A DNA stretch of 64,000 nucleotides from the NCBI GenBank assembly GCA_964610315.1, contig CAZSVM010000016.1, positions 1 to 64,000 on the forward strand, given 5' to 3'. A program made the translations under genes and the position numbers. Each line of letters opens with the position of its first letter. The first letter of the stretch is position 1. This document shows, piece by piece, positions 15,990-25,417 of this stretch. The notes beneath the pieces were generated by a model. It was not told the DNA's origin and made no database searches. It saw only the letters and a list, made by a program, of their open reading frames with translations. The stretch comes from JAQVEM01 sp964610315. Lineage in GTDB: Bacteria; Actinomycetota; Humimicrobiia; Humimicrobiales; Humimicrobiaceae.

Positions 15990-16676
15990 ATGGAAAAAGA
16001 AATAAAAAAGCAAATATATAATTATTATAATGAAAGGGCACCGGAGTATGATGAGATTTATACTATGGGGACCGGCCCGGCAAGTATACCTGACCCCTCT
16101 ATATATAGACAAGAAGTTAAAACAGTATCTGAATTAATTTGTAGATATGTGGGGAAAAATCATATTGATATAGCTTGTGGTACAGCTTTTTGGTTACCAT
16201 TCTACTATCATAAGTGTACAGATATTACCTTAATTGATCAAAGTGTTAACATGATTAAAGAGAGCAGAAAGAGAGTCGAAAGCTTGAATATTCAGCGGAA
16301 AGTTGAATTAATTCGTAAAAATATTCTAAACTATAACTTCAAAAAGAGGTTTTATGATTCAGCTTTAATGAGTTTTCTTCTGAGTCACATAGATGATAAT
16401 GAGGAGATTAAATTATTTAAAATGTTAAGACTTATGTTGAAGCCAGATGGTAATTTTATTTTACTGGATTCCGTTTGGACCGAAGAAAGATCAAAAGTTC
16501 GTAAAAAATTCGGCCTTCAGAAGAGAGCACTTAATAATGGCAGAGAGTTTATGATTTTAAAAAAATATTTCACTGTAGAGGATTTTAAAAGTCTTTTTGA
16601 TAATTATAAATTAAATTTAAAATTCGTTCATTCAGGTAGAGTATTTATAATCGGAATTGGTACTTTTTATAATTAA
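15990..16676 (+). CDS. class I SAM-dependent methyltransferase
   Basis: A 228-residue Rossmann-fold methyltransferase. Motif I is degenerate (HIDIACGTAFWLPFY), followed by an acidic end of strand 2 (ITLIDQSVNMI) and a motif IV-like SALMSFLLSHI, then GNFILLDSVW. The N-terminal YYNERAPEYDEIY is typical of small-molecule methyltransferases. Substrate unknown. It is one of two unrelated methyltransferases in the accessory stretches (the other is at 29627). Confidence 0.82.
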   Translation: MEKEIKKQIYNYYNERAPEYDEIYTMGTGPASIPDPSIYRQEVKTVSELICRYVGKNHIDIACGTAFWLPFYYHKCTDITLIDQSVNMIKESRKRVESLNIQRKVELIRKNILNYNFKKRFYDSALMSFLLSHIDDNEEIKLFKMLRLMLKPDGNFILLDSVWTEERSKVRKKFGLQKRALNNGREFMILKKYFTVEDFKSLFDNYKLNLKFVHSGRVFIIGIGTFYN

Positions 16677-16803
16677 TAGAAGATGTTTTATCCCTCTTGT
16701 TATTTACGAAGATGGTGATTTGAAATCTTTAAGTATCAGCTTTAATATTTGGATTAAATAATTAAAAGGAAAATCATTTTAAAAGGTACTAGGAAGGTAA
16801 ACT

Positions 16804-17562
16804 ATGAGCCTATCATTAAAATTTGAGAATCTTACCTATCATGAAATAAAGGAAAAAATAATAAAGGGATGGCCTGCAATAATTCCCACGGGCTGTACTG
16901 AGCAGCAAGGACCGCATTTGCCGGTAGGATTTGATACGTGGTTAATCGAGGTTGTATCCGAAGCTGCATCGGAGTATACATTAAAAAAATATAATATCAA
17001 CTCCCTGGTATTGCCAGCATTACCTTTTGGTCCTACACCAGAACATCGCAACTATGGAAGTGGATATATTGATATACCTCAAGAACTTCACGAAAAACTG
17101 ATTTATAATATGATGGTTTCGCTTAAGGAACAGGGCTTTAAAACTATTATTATCTTACAGGGTTGCGGAGGACATAATTTAGGTAAGAGTATCATTAAAT
17201 TTAATAAGGAACAAACCAGTGAGGTTAAAGCATATCTCCCCACATTACCGTATAATGATATCTGGTGCAGGGTAGGTGATCCAAATGTTCCAGGTGGGCA
17301 TGCGGATAGTTTCGCTACATCCATTGCCCTCTATCTTAAACCGGGAATGGTTAGAAAAGATAGGATTCCAGTACCTGAAAATAAAATTGTAGATTGGGAA
17401 GATCCAGAACTTGATTTCCGAAAATATTCTTCAACAGGCATTATAGGGGATGCGCAACATGCAAGTAAAGAGCTTGGGAAGAGACTCTGGGAAGAAGTTG
17501 TTAAAGAAGTTGCATTAATAATAAAGAAAATTGTTGAATTAAGCACATCTACAAGCTTTTAA
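16804..17562 (+). CDS. creatininase-family amidohydrolase
   Basis: A 252-residue protein of the creatininase/MftE-like family of metal-dependent amidohydrolases. The metal-ligand motifs are IIPTGCTEQQGPHLPVGFDT (Glu, His, Asp), LQGCGGHN and PGGHADSFATS. Relatives hydrolyse cyclic amides or cut peptide-derived cofactors. The actual substrate is not indicated by neighbours. AGGAAGGTAAAC at 16791-16802 provides the ribosome site. The downstream gene is convergent. Confidence 0.85.
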   Translation: MSLSLKFENLTYHEIKEKIIKGWPAIIPTGCTEQQGPHLPVGFDTWLIEVVSEAASEYTLKKYNINSLVLPALPFGPTPEHRNYGSGYIDIPQELHEKLIYNMMVSLKEQGFKTIIILQGCGGHNLGKSIIKFNKEQTSEVKAYLPTLPYNDIWCRVGDPNVPGGHADSFATSIALYLKPGMVRKDRIPVPENKIVDWEDPELDFRKYSSTGIIGDAQHASKELGKRLWEEVVKEVALIIKKIVELSTSTSF

Positions 17563-17599
17563 ATTTGGAGAATATTCCGGGATAGTAAAAAAATTTAAG

Positions 17600-18592
17600 T
17601 TAATTCCTTGATTGAAGATATGAATTAATTAAATTATCCATGAATTCATTATCTTTGGGATTGATTTTCTTTCGGGTTTCATCTTCATCAAACCAGTTAA
17701 GTACTTTTTTAATTCCTTCCGAGAAAGGAATGACTGCTTTGAATCCAGGAACGAAAGTTTTAATTTTTGTATTATCGAAGAGAACACTGTAGGCCTTATC
17801 TCCCCACAGGCCGGCACCGGTTTCGCTATCGTATTTCATTATAAAATCGGAAGGAATATGGATAATATTGGCTTTCATACCCACGGCACCGGCAATAATC
17901 TCATAGATTTGGTTCCAGGTTAATAATTCGTCTGATGTGATATGAAATGCATGGCCGATGGCATGAACATTTCCCAGCAGTCCTACAAACCCTTTGGCAA
18001 AATCTTCGGAATGGGTGAGTACCCATAACGAGGTTCCATCTCCATGGACCACGATTTTCTTTTCTTTCTTAATCCGGTCAATCAGCCAGTATCCCCGCCA
18101 ATCTCCAACAGCAATGGGAAATACATTGCGGTAAGTATGTGAAGGGCGAACAATAGTTATAGGAAAGCCGTCCTGGCGATATTTTTGTAATAAATAATCT
18201 TCGCATGCTATTTTATTTTGGCTGTACTCCCATACAGGATTTGCCAGAGGTGTGGATTCGGTTATCCGCGGATCACTTAATGGTTTCTGATAAGCGGATG
18301 CAGAACTAATGAAAATGAATTGCTTTACTCTTCCCTTGAATATTTCATAATCCCGTTTGACATCATCCGGGATGAATGCAATCCAGTCGACAACTACATC
18401 AAAACCATAATCTCCGATAGCTCTAAGTGTTTCTTCCCGGTTATGAATATCTGCTTTTATTGAAGTAACACCAGGGATTTTTTCTTTGGTTATTCCCCGG
18501 TTTAGATGAAAAAGGTCTATGCCTTTTCCCAATGCCAGAAGGCTGCAGGATGTACTGATATTTCCCGTTCCTCCGATAAATAATACTCTCAT
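17600..18592 (-). CDS. NAD-dependent epimerase/dehydratase (extended SDR)
   Basis: A 330-residue extended short-chain dehydrogenase. The N-terminal nucleotide-binding motif is FIGGTGNIS. The catalytic region includes FIFISSASAYQKP with the YSQNKI (YxxxK) pair. It resembles the CDS/CSP41-like group of sugar-nucleotide epimerase relatives. Substrate unknown. It is transcribed towards the creatininase-like gene; a leader of about 210 bases separates its start from the divergent FAD oxidoreductase gene. Confidence 0.85.
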   Translation of the reverse strand: MRVLFIGGTGNISTSCSLLALGKGIDLFHLNRGITKEKIPGVTSIKADIHNREETLRAIGDYGFDVVVDWIAFIPDDVKRDYEIFKGRVKQFIFISSASAYQKPLSDPRITESTPLANPVWEYSQNKIACEDYLLQKYRQDGFPITIVRPSHTYRNVFPIAVGDWRGYWLIDRIKKEKKIVVHGDGTSLWVLTHSEDFAKGFVGLLGNVHAIGHAFHITSDELLTWNQIYEIIAGAVGMKANIIHIPSDFIMKYDSETGAGLWGDKAYSVLFDNTKIKTFVPGFKAVIPFSEGIKKVLNWFDEDETRKKINPKDNEFMDNLINSYLQSRN

Positions 18593-18802
18593 TTTTTGCT
18601 CTTCCTTTTATGCATTATATTTCTTAATTTCAAATTATATTATGGGTTTGTAAAAGTCAATATACTTATCTTTTCTATTTAACGGATTTTAATGAGTATT
18701 AAAATTTGTTAGAATTAGAACAATTCGATTTTAGTAGAAGGAAGAAATTTATTACGGCATCTTAAGCTACCTTCTAAAATAAAACCTGAACCATAAGATT
18801 TT

Positions 18803-20014
18803 ATGTCTGAAGAAGTTCAAATCACTATAATCGGGGGAGGAGTGGTAGGCTGTGCCATAGCCTATGAGCTTTCCATTAAATCCAATCAGGATATAGTAGT
18901 AGTTGAGAAAAACAGTCAGATTAACGGCGAAAATCAATCCTCCCGTAATTCGGGAGTTATACATGCAGGAGTTTATTATCCTAAAAGTAAGGGGCCGCTT
19001 AAGGCAAAACTATGTGTAGAGGGTAATGAAATGTTATACCAATTTTGTGCCAGATATAATGTTCCTCATAAAAATACCGGTAAACTTATTGTAGCTACCG
19101 ATGCCCTGGAGGAGGATTATCTGGAAGATGTGTATATAACCGGGAAGGAAAACGGGGTACCGGGAATAAGAGTGCTTGATAAAAAAAATATATCGCAATA
19201 TGAACCTAATGTAAGAGCAACCTCTGCATTATATGTGCCTACTTCAGGAATTGTCGAGCCTACCAGTCTGGTGGATAAATTTTTTAGAATTGCCCAATCC
19301 AACGGAGTAATGTTTCTGACCGGAAATGAAGTGGTTGAGATTAAACCTGAGAATGAAGGTTTTAGAGTTAAAATAAAATCAAACACCGAAACCGAGGATT
19401 TTAAAACCGGAATTATTATCAATGCAGCTGGCCTGTACTCGGATGATATTGCTCTTATGGTAAATCCGGAAAGCCCTTACCGGATGGATCCGTTTAGAGG
19501 GGAATGGGTTAAATTTTATAAAAGTAAGAGAAAAGATATTATTATGAATAGCTTAAGTGTTTATCCGGTGCCTTTTGGATATCTAAGCAATGGGGAAAAA
19601 TTGAGAATACCTTTTAAAGAATTTCAGGAGAAATTTGACAGAGGAGAAATAAATAAGTCCCTGGGGGTACACTTAAGTCCAACTCTTGAAATAAAGGGAA
19701 ACCAGTATATTATCAGTGATACGGTTATTGTTGGTCCGGCATATTCCAAACCGGCTAGCAGAGAAGATTACAGGCAGGTAAGAAAAGAAAGTTATTACCT
19801 GGATATGACAAAACCGTTTTTTCCCTACTTGGAGCTGGAAGATTTAACTCTTCACCAGGCTGGAATTAGAGCCAAACTAAAGGATTATTATGATTTTGTG
19901 ATCGAAAGAGATAAAAGTTATCCCGGTTTTATAAATCTGGTGGGGATAGATTCTCCCGGTCTTACTGCTTCACTATCTATAGCTAAATATGTAAAAGAAT
20001 TAATTGAAAATTAG
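18803..20014 (+). CDS. FAD-dependent oxidoreductase, L-2-hydroxyglutarate oxidase-like
   Basis: A 403-residue DAO-type flavoprotein. The FAD-binding motif is IIGGGVVGCAIAYELS. The FAD and substrate segment SSRNSGVIHAGVYYPK, and AGIRAKL with NLVGIDSPGLTASLSIA near the C terminus, match LhgO/YgaF-type L-2-hydroxyglutarate or glycerol-3-phosphate-dehydrogenase-like enzymes. It would oxidise a 2-hydroxy acid, passing electrons to quinone or another acceptor. The exact substrate is inferred from similarity. No good ribosome site precedes the ATG. Confidence 0.82.
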   Translation: MSEEVQITIIGGGVVGCAIAYELSIKSNQDIVVVEKNSQINGENQSSRNSGVIHAGVYYPKSKGPLKAKLCVEGNEMLYQFCARYNVPHKNTGKLIVATDALEEDYLEDVYITGKENGVPGIRVLDKKNISQYEPNVRATSALYVPTSGIVEPTSLVDKFFRIAQSNGVMFLTGNEVVEIKPENEGFRVKIKSNTETEDFKTGIIINAAGLYSDDIALMVNPESPYRMDPFRGEWVKFYKSKRKDIIMNSLSVYPVPFGYLSNGEKLRIPFKEFQEKFDRGEINKSLGVHLSPTLEIKGNQYIISDTVIVGPAYSKPASREDYRQVRKESYYLDMTKPFFPYLELEDLTLHQAGIRAKLKDYYDFVIERDKSYPGFINLVGIDSPGLTASLSIAKYVKELIEN

Positions 20015-20117
20015 ATTAATTTATAAAAAACTTTTATTTTATTTTTTTTGTGATAATATTGCCAGATATAAAAATGGTTTTTTAAATATTGAATTAAAAG
20101 GATAAAAGGAAATAAAA

Positions 20118-20564
20118 GTGGAAGAAATTGAAAGATGTATAGAATGTGGAAGAGTTTTAAAGGATAAAACCCACGAACCTTACTGCCAGAAGTGTGACGA
20201 GAAACTGGATAAACAATTCGATAATATTGAGGATAATATTTTAATATATAGGGAGCTTCTGGATAGTGAAATAAAGATCCTTGAAAAATTTGATGACGAG
20301 GACATAAAGGACCTGTTTAAAAAAGCATATAAGAAATTAGCAGGGGAAGAGGGCGGCTTAAAGAAGGAAAGTATAGTTGTTCTTAATAAACTGAAAAATT
20401 CATTTGGGTTAAACGAATCGGATATGGGTCTTGCTAAACTCCCGGATATAAAGGAAATTAAAAAAACCGAACCCAGGGATATATGTCCCGAATGCGGTAA
20501 GAAAATAAAGGATGATTTTAATCTATGTCCATACTGTGGTCATAAATTAAAAGATGATTTTTAA
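20118..20564 (+). CDS. double zinc-ribbon protein
   Basis: A 148-residue protein with a zinc ribbon at each end. The N-terminal one is CIECGR...CQKC, the C-terminal one CPECGK...CPYCGHKL. Between them is a charged helical region. The GTG start has AAGGA at 20105-20110. Function unknown; such proteins often act as adaptors in protein or nucleic-acid complexes. It follows the FAD oxidoreductase by 103 bases. Confidence 0.7.
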   Translation: MEEIERCIECGRVLKDKTHEPYCQKCDEKLDKQFDNIEDNILIYRELLDSEIKILEKFDDEDIKDLFKKAYKKLAGEEGGLKKESIVVLNKLKNSFGLNESDMGLAKLPDIKEIKKTEPRDICPECGKKIKDDFNLCPYCGHKLKDDF

Positions 20565-20863
20565 AACAAATTTAAATTTTGTTGAATACCAGTCTCTTTT
20601 TTTAAATATTAATATTCCCCAATGTAAAACACAACGGCAATACCAGTTAGGATGCATTCTTTTTAAATTGCGCAATTTTGGGATTTTTTATAAAGGGAAT
20701 ATAAAAGTTGCTGAGATTATTGATTATAATAAAGGTACTAGAAATCAATTGTAATTTCAAATATATAATTATAATATAAATAATAATTTTTATATTGTTT
20801 TAATTTGTTTTTAATCTATTATTTAAGTATAATTTTTATTTTGTTAGACTTTTATTATAATTA
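20565..20863. other. AT-rich intergenic region
   Basis: About 300 bases between the zinc-ribbon gene and the first MATE gene. It contains a 66-codon ORF (20554-20754) overlapping the previous gene, without family features and probably spurious. A TATAAT at 20828-20833 is a likely -10 element for the MATE gene. Nothing else is recognised. Confidence 0.5.
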
Positions 20864-22261
20864 ATGGAATCACAAAGAAAACAAATATTAACTGGAAACC
20901 TGAGAACACTCCTCTTTAAATTTTCTCTCCCTGGTATTATAGGAATGATCATAAGTGCCCTCTATAACTTTGTTGACACCATATTTGTGGGAAAGGGTGT
21001 CGGCTCATTAGCTATTGCAGCACTTACTATAGTTTTTCCGATACAGATTATTATGCTGGCCATAGGTTTGATGATAGGAGTCGGCGCAGCATCCATTATA
21101 TCCCGGGCACTGGGAAGGAATGACCGCAGGCTTGCCTCAAAAGCAGGCGGGAATGCATTTATCCTGAATATTCTTATAAATACAATTTTAATGATAATAG
21201 CCTTTATATTCTCGGACAGAATCCTTATTTTCTTCGGAGCGTCCAGCGAGGTACTGCCCTATGCACGCGATTATCTGTCTATTATTTTATTTGGATTTGT
21301 ATTTTTCTCTTTTTCACTGGCATCCAACCATATCATAAGGGCTGAAGGCAGGCCCAGAGCCGCAGTTTATCCCATGATTGTAGGAGCGATACTCAATATA
21401 ATTCTTGACCCTGTATTTATATTTGTACTAAAAATGGGGGTAAAAGGTGTGGCGTTAGCTACTATTATCAGCCAGATTGCCAGTTCCGCCTATATCATTT
21501 TTTATGTATTTTATGGGAAAAGCGTATTTCGCCCCACAACTTTTATGCTTAAACCAGAAAAAAGTATGATTAAAAATATTATTTTTATCGGGTTTCCCTC
21601 TTTCCTGATGGCTATTACTGATAGCGTAATATTTTTAATATATAACCGCGCTATTCTCTATTACGGAAATGATCTTTACATAGCTGTGGCCGGAATTACC
21701 ATGAGAATAATTGATCTGATAGTTATGCCTATCCTGGGGATTAGCTATGGTTTTTCTACTATTGCCAGCTTCAATTATGGAGCCAAGTTGTATGAAAGGG
21801 TAAAAAGAGCTTTTGGAGAAGCAATATTATGGACAACCGTAATTGCCACGTCGGGATTCATCGCTACTATGTTTTTTCCCCGGTATCTGCTTGAAATTTT
21901 CAGCAATGATCAGGTACTTATAGATATGGGAGTTTTACCCATGAGAATTATTGTTATATCTTTGCCCATAATTGGTTTCTTAATAGTGGGAGGAGTTATA
22001 TTCCAGGCCATAGGTAAACCGCTGCCGACTCTGATTATAGATTTTTCCAGACAGATTATTTTTTTAATTCCTGCTATTTTTATTCTTCCTATCTTCTTTG
22101 GATTAAATGGAGTCATGCTTTCCTGGCCGTTTTCGGATTTTCTTTCCTCTATTGTAACCGGAGTATTTGTCTTTTGGGAGTTAAGGATACTTAATAGGAG
22201 TATAAAAGCTAAGGAAGAAAAGGTCCTGGCGGAAAAGGCAGAATACCAGGAGCTGAATTAA
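20864..22261 (+). CDS. MATE-family efflux transporter (copy 1)
   Basis: A 465-residue integral membrane protein with about 12 hydrophobic helices in two related halves. It opens with LRTLLFKFSLPGIIGMIISALYNFVDTIFVGKGVG, the NorM/DinF-type MATE start, and repeats similar features in the second half (FIGFPSFLMAITDSVIF). MATE pumps export cationic drugs or metabolites using H+ or Na+ gradients. A second, clearly related MATE gene follows at 22500, so the pair arose by duplication. No ribosome site is evident. Confidence 0.93.
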   Translation: MESQRKQILTGNLRTLLFKFSLPGIIGMIISALYNFVDTIFVGKGVGSLAIAALTIVFPIQIIMLAIGLMIGVGAASIISRALGRNDRRLASKAGGNAFILNILINTILMIIAFIFSDRILIFFGASSEVLPYARDYLSIILFGFVFFSFSLASNHIIRAEGRPRAAVYPMIVGAILNIILDPVFIFVLKMGVKGVALATIISQIASSAYIIFYVFYGKSVFRPTTFMLKPEKSMIKNIIFIGFPSFLMAITDSVIFLIYNRAILYYGNDLYIAVAGITMRIIDLIVMPILGISYGFSTIASFNYGAKLYERVKRAFGEAILWTTVIATSGFIATMFFPRYLLEIFSNDQVLIDMGVLPMRIIVISLPIIGFLIVGGVIFQAIGKPLPTLIIDFSRQIIFLIPAIFILPIFFGLNGVMLSWPFSDFLSSIVTGVFVFWELRILNRSIKAKEEKVLAEKAEYQELN

Positions 22262-22345
22262 TAATTTGTAATATTAATCTCAAAATTATATTACCTCTGA
22301 ACAGTACGCAGTATCACCAAACAACCGCATAATAACAAATATTTC

Positions 22346-22373
22346 TTGACAATTAATATACCTTAAATATAAT
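22346..22373 (+). promoter_or_regulatory. consensus sigma-70 promoter before the second MATE gene
   Basis: TTGACA (22346-22351) and TATAAT (22368-22373) with a 16-base spacer; both hexamers match consensus exactly. It lies about 125 bases before the start codon of the second MATE gene, so that gene is probably transcribed independently with a long leader. Confidence 0.7.
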
Positions 22374-22499
22374 TATAAATTCGTGTGCATTTCCTGAACT
22401 CAAGAAAAGTAAGTTATTCGTAAATTATTTTTAAAATTTCTGCTATAAATTTTTATTCGGAAAAACGAATTTTTTAAAATTAATCCGGAACTGCAAAAA

Positions 22500-23867
22500 A
22501 TGGAAAAACAGAAAAAACAAATTTTAAGTGAAAACCTGAGGCTATTATTGTTTAAATTTTCTGCGCCTACCATAACTGGTATGGTAATAATAGCTCTATA
22601 TAATTTTGTAGATACCCTTTTTGTGGGAAATATAGTGGGACCAGATGCAATTGCCGGCCTTACTATAGTACTTCCTGTGATTATCTTTATAGTGGCCATC
22701 GGTCTTTTAACCGGGGTAGGTGCGGCTTCCGTAGTATCCCGTTCGCTGGGCAAGGGAGGCAGGGAAAAAGCTGTAACTGCAGGCGGGGACAGTATTGTAC
22801 TGAATACAATTGTAAACATCATAACCATTGTCCCTATTTATATTTTTTCCGAAGATATACTTAGATTTTTGGGTGCTTCCAGTGAAGTGCTGCCCTATGC
22901 CAGAGATTATCTAAATATAATGCTTCTGGGATTTGTATTTCTATCCTTCTCGGTTAACGGTACCAATCTAATCAGATCCGAAGGGAAGCCCAGGGCCTCT
23001 ATGTATGAGATGATTATAGGTTCCATTTTGAATATAATCCTTGATTATTTGTTCATAGTTATATTCGGATGGGGGGTAAAGGGAGCAGCAATTGCTACTG
23101 TTATAAGCCACATATCCAGTGCTGCTTATATTTTTATTTTCTTTATGTCCCGGAGCAGTATATTCCACATTAAGCTTAAAATGTTTAAGATAAATAAATC
23201 CATATCCCGGGAAATACTGGCCATTGGAGTTCCTTCTTTTCTTATGGAAATCATTGGCAGTGTGATGTTCCTGCTGTTTATAAGGATTGTACGTCAGTAT
23301 GGAGGAGATGTTTATATTGCCATAACCGGTATCGGGATACGTATCATTGACCTTATATTTATGCCTCTGCTGGGAATAGGTCAGGGCTTCTCTCCTATTG
23401 TAGGATTCAATTATGGAGCTAAGCTTTATTCCAGAGTTAAAAAGGTTCTAAAAGAAGCATTTATCTGGACTTCGGTAATAACTCTGTTCGGATTTATTAT
23501 AATGGTAATATTTCCGGAATCTTTGATAAGCATATTTACCAGTGATATAAGTGTGATCGAAAAAGGAGTTGTTCCTTTGAGATTAATTGCCATGTTGGCA
23601 CCTTTATGGAGCTTTCCCATACTGGGCAGTACATTTTTCCAGGCCATCGGTAAAGCCAGGCCTTCACTGATCATAACCCTGTCCAGAGATTTGTTTTTCT
23701 TTATACCGGCAATTTTTATACTGCCCAGATTATTTGATCTCTGGGGGGTTTGGGTTTCCTGGCCGGTTACCGATTTTTGCTGTTTCTTTATAACCGCTAT
23801 ATTCTTGATAAAAGAAATCAGGGTAATAAACAGAAATATAGAGATTGGAAGGGAAAAACTAGCCTGA
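22500..23867 (+). CDS. MATE-family efflux transporter (copy 2)
   Basis: A 455-residue MATE protein sharing its opening with copy 1 (MEKQKKQILSENLRLLLFKF versus ESQRKQILTGNLRTLLFKF) and many internal segments, such as FLGASSEVLPYARDYL. It has about 12 membrane helices. It is probably a multidrug or metabolite antiporter; substrate differences from copy 1 cannot be read from sequence. No ribosome site is evident before the ATG, but a strong consensus promoter lies upstream. Confidence 0.93.
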   Translation: MEKQKKQILSENLRLLLFKFSAPTITGMVIIALYNFVDTLFVGNIVGPDAIAGLTIVLPVIIFIVAIGLLTGVGAASVVSRSLGKGGREKAVTAGGDSIVLNTIVNIITIVPIYIFSEDILRFLGASSEVLPYARDYLNIMLLGFVFLSFSVNGTNLIRSEGKPRASMYEMIIGSILNIILDYLFIVIFGWGVKGAAIATVISHISSAAYIFIFFMSRSSIFHIKLKMFKINKSISREILAIGVPSFLMEIIGSVMFLLFIRIVRQYGGDVYIAITGIGIRIIDLIFMPLLGIGQGFSPIVGFNYGAKLYSRVKKVLKEAFIWTSVITLFGFIIMVIFPESLISIFTSDISVIEKGVVPLRLIAMLAPLWSFPILGSTFFQAIGKARPSLIITLSRDLFFFIPAIFILPRLFDLWGVWVSWPVTDFCCFFITAIFLIKEIRVINRNIEIGREKLA

Positions 23868-24005
23868 TTGTATGTTTAACTTAAGGTTTGTTTAAATTAA
23901 AACAGGAGAAACTTTTCTTAAGATTAAATAGTATTTACATATCCAATGATAATATATACATTCAAGATAGCACCCTCTAAAGTTTTATATTATACCTAAC
24001 CGGTA

Positions 24006-24014
24006 TGTTATAAT
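24006..24014 (+). promoter_or_regulatory. extended -10 promoter of tRNA-Ser(GGA)
   Basis: TG, T, then TATAAT (24009-24014), 11 bases before the tRNA. It shares the string TATGTTATAAT with the promoter of tRNA-Ser(UGA). Confidence 0.52.
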
Positions 24015-24025
24015 ATTTGATTGGT

Positions 24026-24117
24026 GGAGAGATGGCTGAGCGGTTTAAGGCGCACGCTTGGAAAGCGTGTAAGCGGCGTAAGCTGCTTCGAGGGTTCAAA
24101 TCCCTCTCTCTCCGCCA
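24026..24117 (+). tRNA. tRNA-Ser (GGA anticodon)
   Basis: A 92-base tRNA with acceptor GGAGAGA/TCTCTCC, discriminator G and encoded CCA. The anticodon loop TTGGAAA gives GGA, reading UCC and UCU. A long variable arm is present. Confidence 0.97.
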
Positions 24118-24202
24118 TAAAGCCTATTGATGTCTATCTTTTATTCGATCAAAATGTAAAATATATATAAAATTATAATAATCTAAACTTTAGAGAATAA
24201 AG

Positions 24203-24634
24203 ATGAAGAGAAGCGAAATAGCAATTTCCTTTTTCAATTTAGGTTATAATTGTGCTCAATCCATATTTTCCGTTTTTAGCGAGGAATTTGGAGTAAATAA
24301 GCAGCAGGCTAGATCTGCTGCCTCCGGTTTTGGAGGAGGTTTTGGAGAATTACAGGAGACCTGCGGTGCTGTAACCGGAGCGATAATGGTAATTGGATGT
24401 AAATATTTTGACGAAAATAAATGTTCCGATTCCAAGAAAATGGTTTACAAAAAAACCAGAGATTTTATAGAAAAATTCAAAAAAAGAAATGGGACCATAA
24501 ACTGCCTGGAACTTACTGGAGTCAATTTTAAGACCGGTGAAGGTATGAAGACAGCAGATGAAAAAGCTTTATTCAGGGATAAATGTGAAAAATATGTCAG
24601 AGATGCCTGTGAGATATTAGAGGAAATTATATAG
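24203..24634 (+). CDS. C_GCAxxG_C_C family putative redox protein
   Basis: A 143-residue protein with the conserved cysteine pattern of the C_GCAxxG_C_C family: NCAQS, a glycine-rich GFGGGFG, CGAVTGAIM, then C in NCLELTG and C in RDKCEKYV. These cysteines may bind a cofactor or metal; the family is common in anaerobes and has no settled function. It is followed 15 bases later by the AlkD-like gene, so the two are probably co-transcribed. Confidence 0.82.
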   Translation: MKRSEIAISFFNLGYNCAQSIFSVFSEEFGVNKQQARSAASGFGGGFGELQETCGAVTGAIMVIGCKYFDENKCSDSKKMVYKKTRDFIEKFKKRNGTINCLELTGVNFKTGEGMKTADEKALFRDKCEKYVRDACEILEEII

Positions 24635-24649
24635 AATAGTTGCCAGATT

Positions 24650-25363
24650 ATGAAAGAAAATAAAAATTATAACGCAGTAAATATAGTTAAAAGATTAAAA
24701 TCTTTATCAAATCCGGAAGCGGTTGAAGGAATGGCCAGATATGGTATCAATCCCAGAAAATGTCTGGGAATATCCATCCCTGATCTAAGAAAGATTGCCG
24801 GTGAAACCGGTAAAAATCATAAACTAGCCGGTAAGTTATGGGCAACAGGTATTCATGAAGCAAGGATACTGGCGGGAATGATTGACCAGCCTGAAGAAGT
24901 TACCGAAAAGCAAATGGAGAGCTGGGCGAGCGATTTCGATTCCTGGGATCTATGCGATCAGGTATGTATGAATCTTTTCAAAAAAATACCTCTTGCTTAT
25001 GATAAAACCGTGGAATGGAGTACCAGAGATGAAGAATTTGTAAAGAGGGCCGGATTTGTTCTTATGGCTATATTTGCAGTAAGTGACAAAAAAGCCGATG
25101 ATGAAACATTTATTGCTTTCTTCCCTTATATTAAAAAAGAATCCACGGACAGCAGGAATTATGTAAAAAAAGCGGTAAACTGGGCTTTGAGGCAGATTGG
25201 CAAGCGAAATCTCAACCTCAATAAACTGGCTATTGGACTGGGAGAAGAGATTTATAGTATCGATTCCGGGAGCGCAAAATGGATTGCCTCTGATGCTCTG
25301 AGGGAACTCAAGAATAAAAAAATCCAAAAAAGATTGATTGATAAAGAAAAGAAGAGTTTTTGA
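24650..25363 (+). CDS. DNA alkylation repair protein, AlkD-like HEAT-repeat family
   Basis: A 237-residue all-helical protein of the AlkC/AlkD family. Characteristic segments are YGINPRKCLGISIPDLRKIA, LWATGIHEARILAGMI, DLCDQVC and FVKRAGFVLMA. AlkD removes positively charged alkylated bases without flipping them. The 'FDSWDLCDQ' segment around the catalytic Trp/Asp region is present. It lies between the C_GCAxxG_C_C gene and tRNA-Ser(CGA). Confidence 0.87.
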   Translation: MKENKNYNAVNIVKRLKSLSNPEAVEGMARYGINPRKCLGISIPDLRKIAGETGKNHKLAGKLWATGIHEARILAGMIDQPEEVTEKQMESWASDFDSWDLCDQVCMNLFKKIPLAYDKTVEWSTRDEEFVKRAGFVLMAIFAVSDKKADDETFIAFFPYIKKESTDSRNYVKKAVNWALRQIGKRNLNLNKLAIGLGEEIYSIDSGSAKWIASDALRELKNKKIQKRLIDKEKKSF

Positions 25364-25417
25364 AAAGCGAAAAGTACTGGTATTCAAAGATTAAAGAGTA
25401 ATTATTATCGCTGGTGT

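Noticed and set aside
20554..20754. A 66-codon ORF overlapping the end of the zinc-ribbon gene.
   Set aside because: No ribosome site, no family features, and composition like the surrounding non-coding AT-rich sequence.
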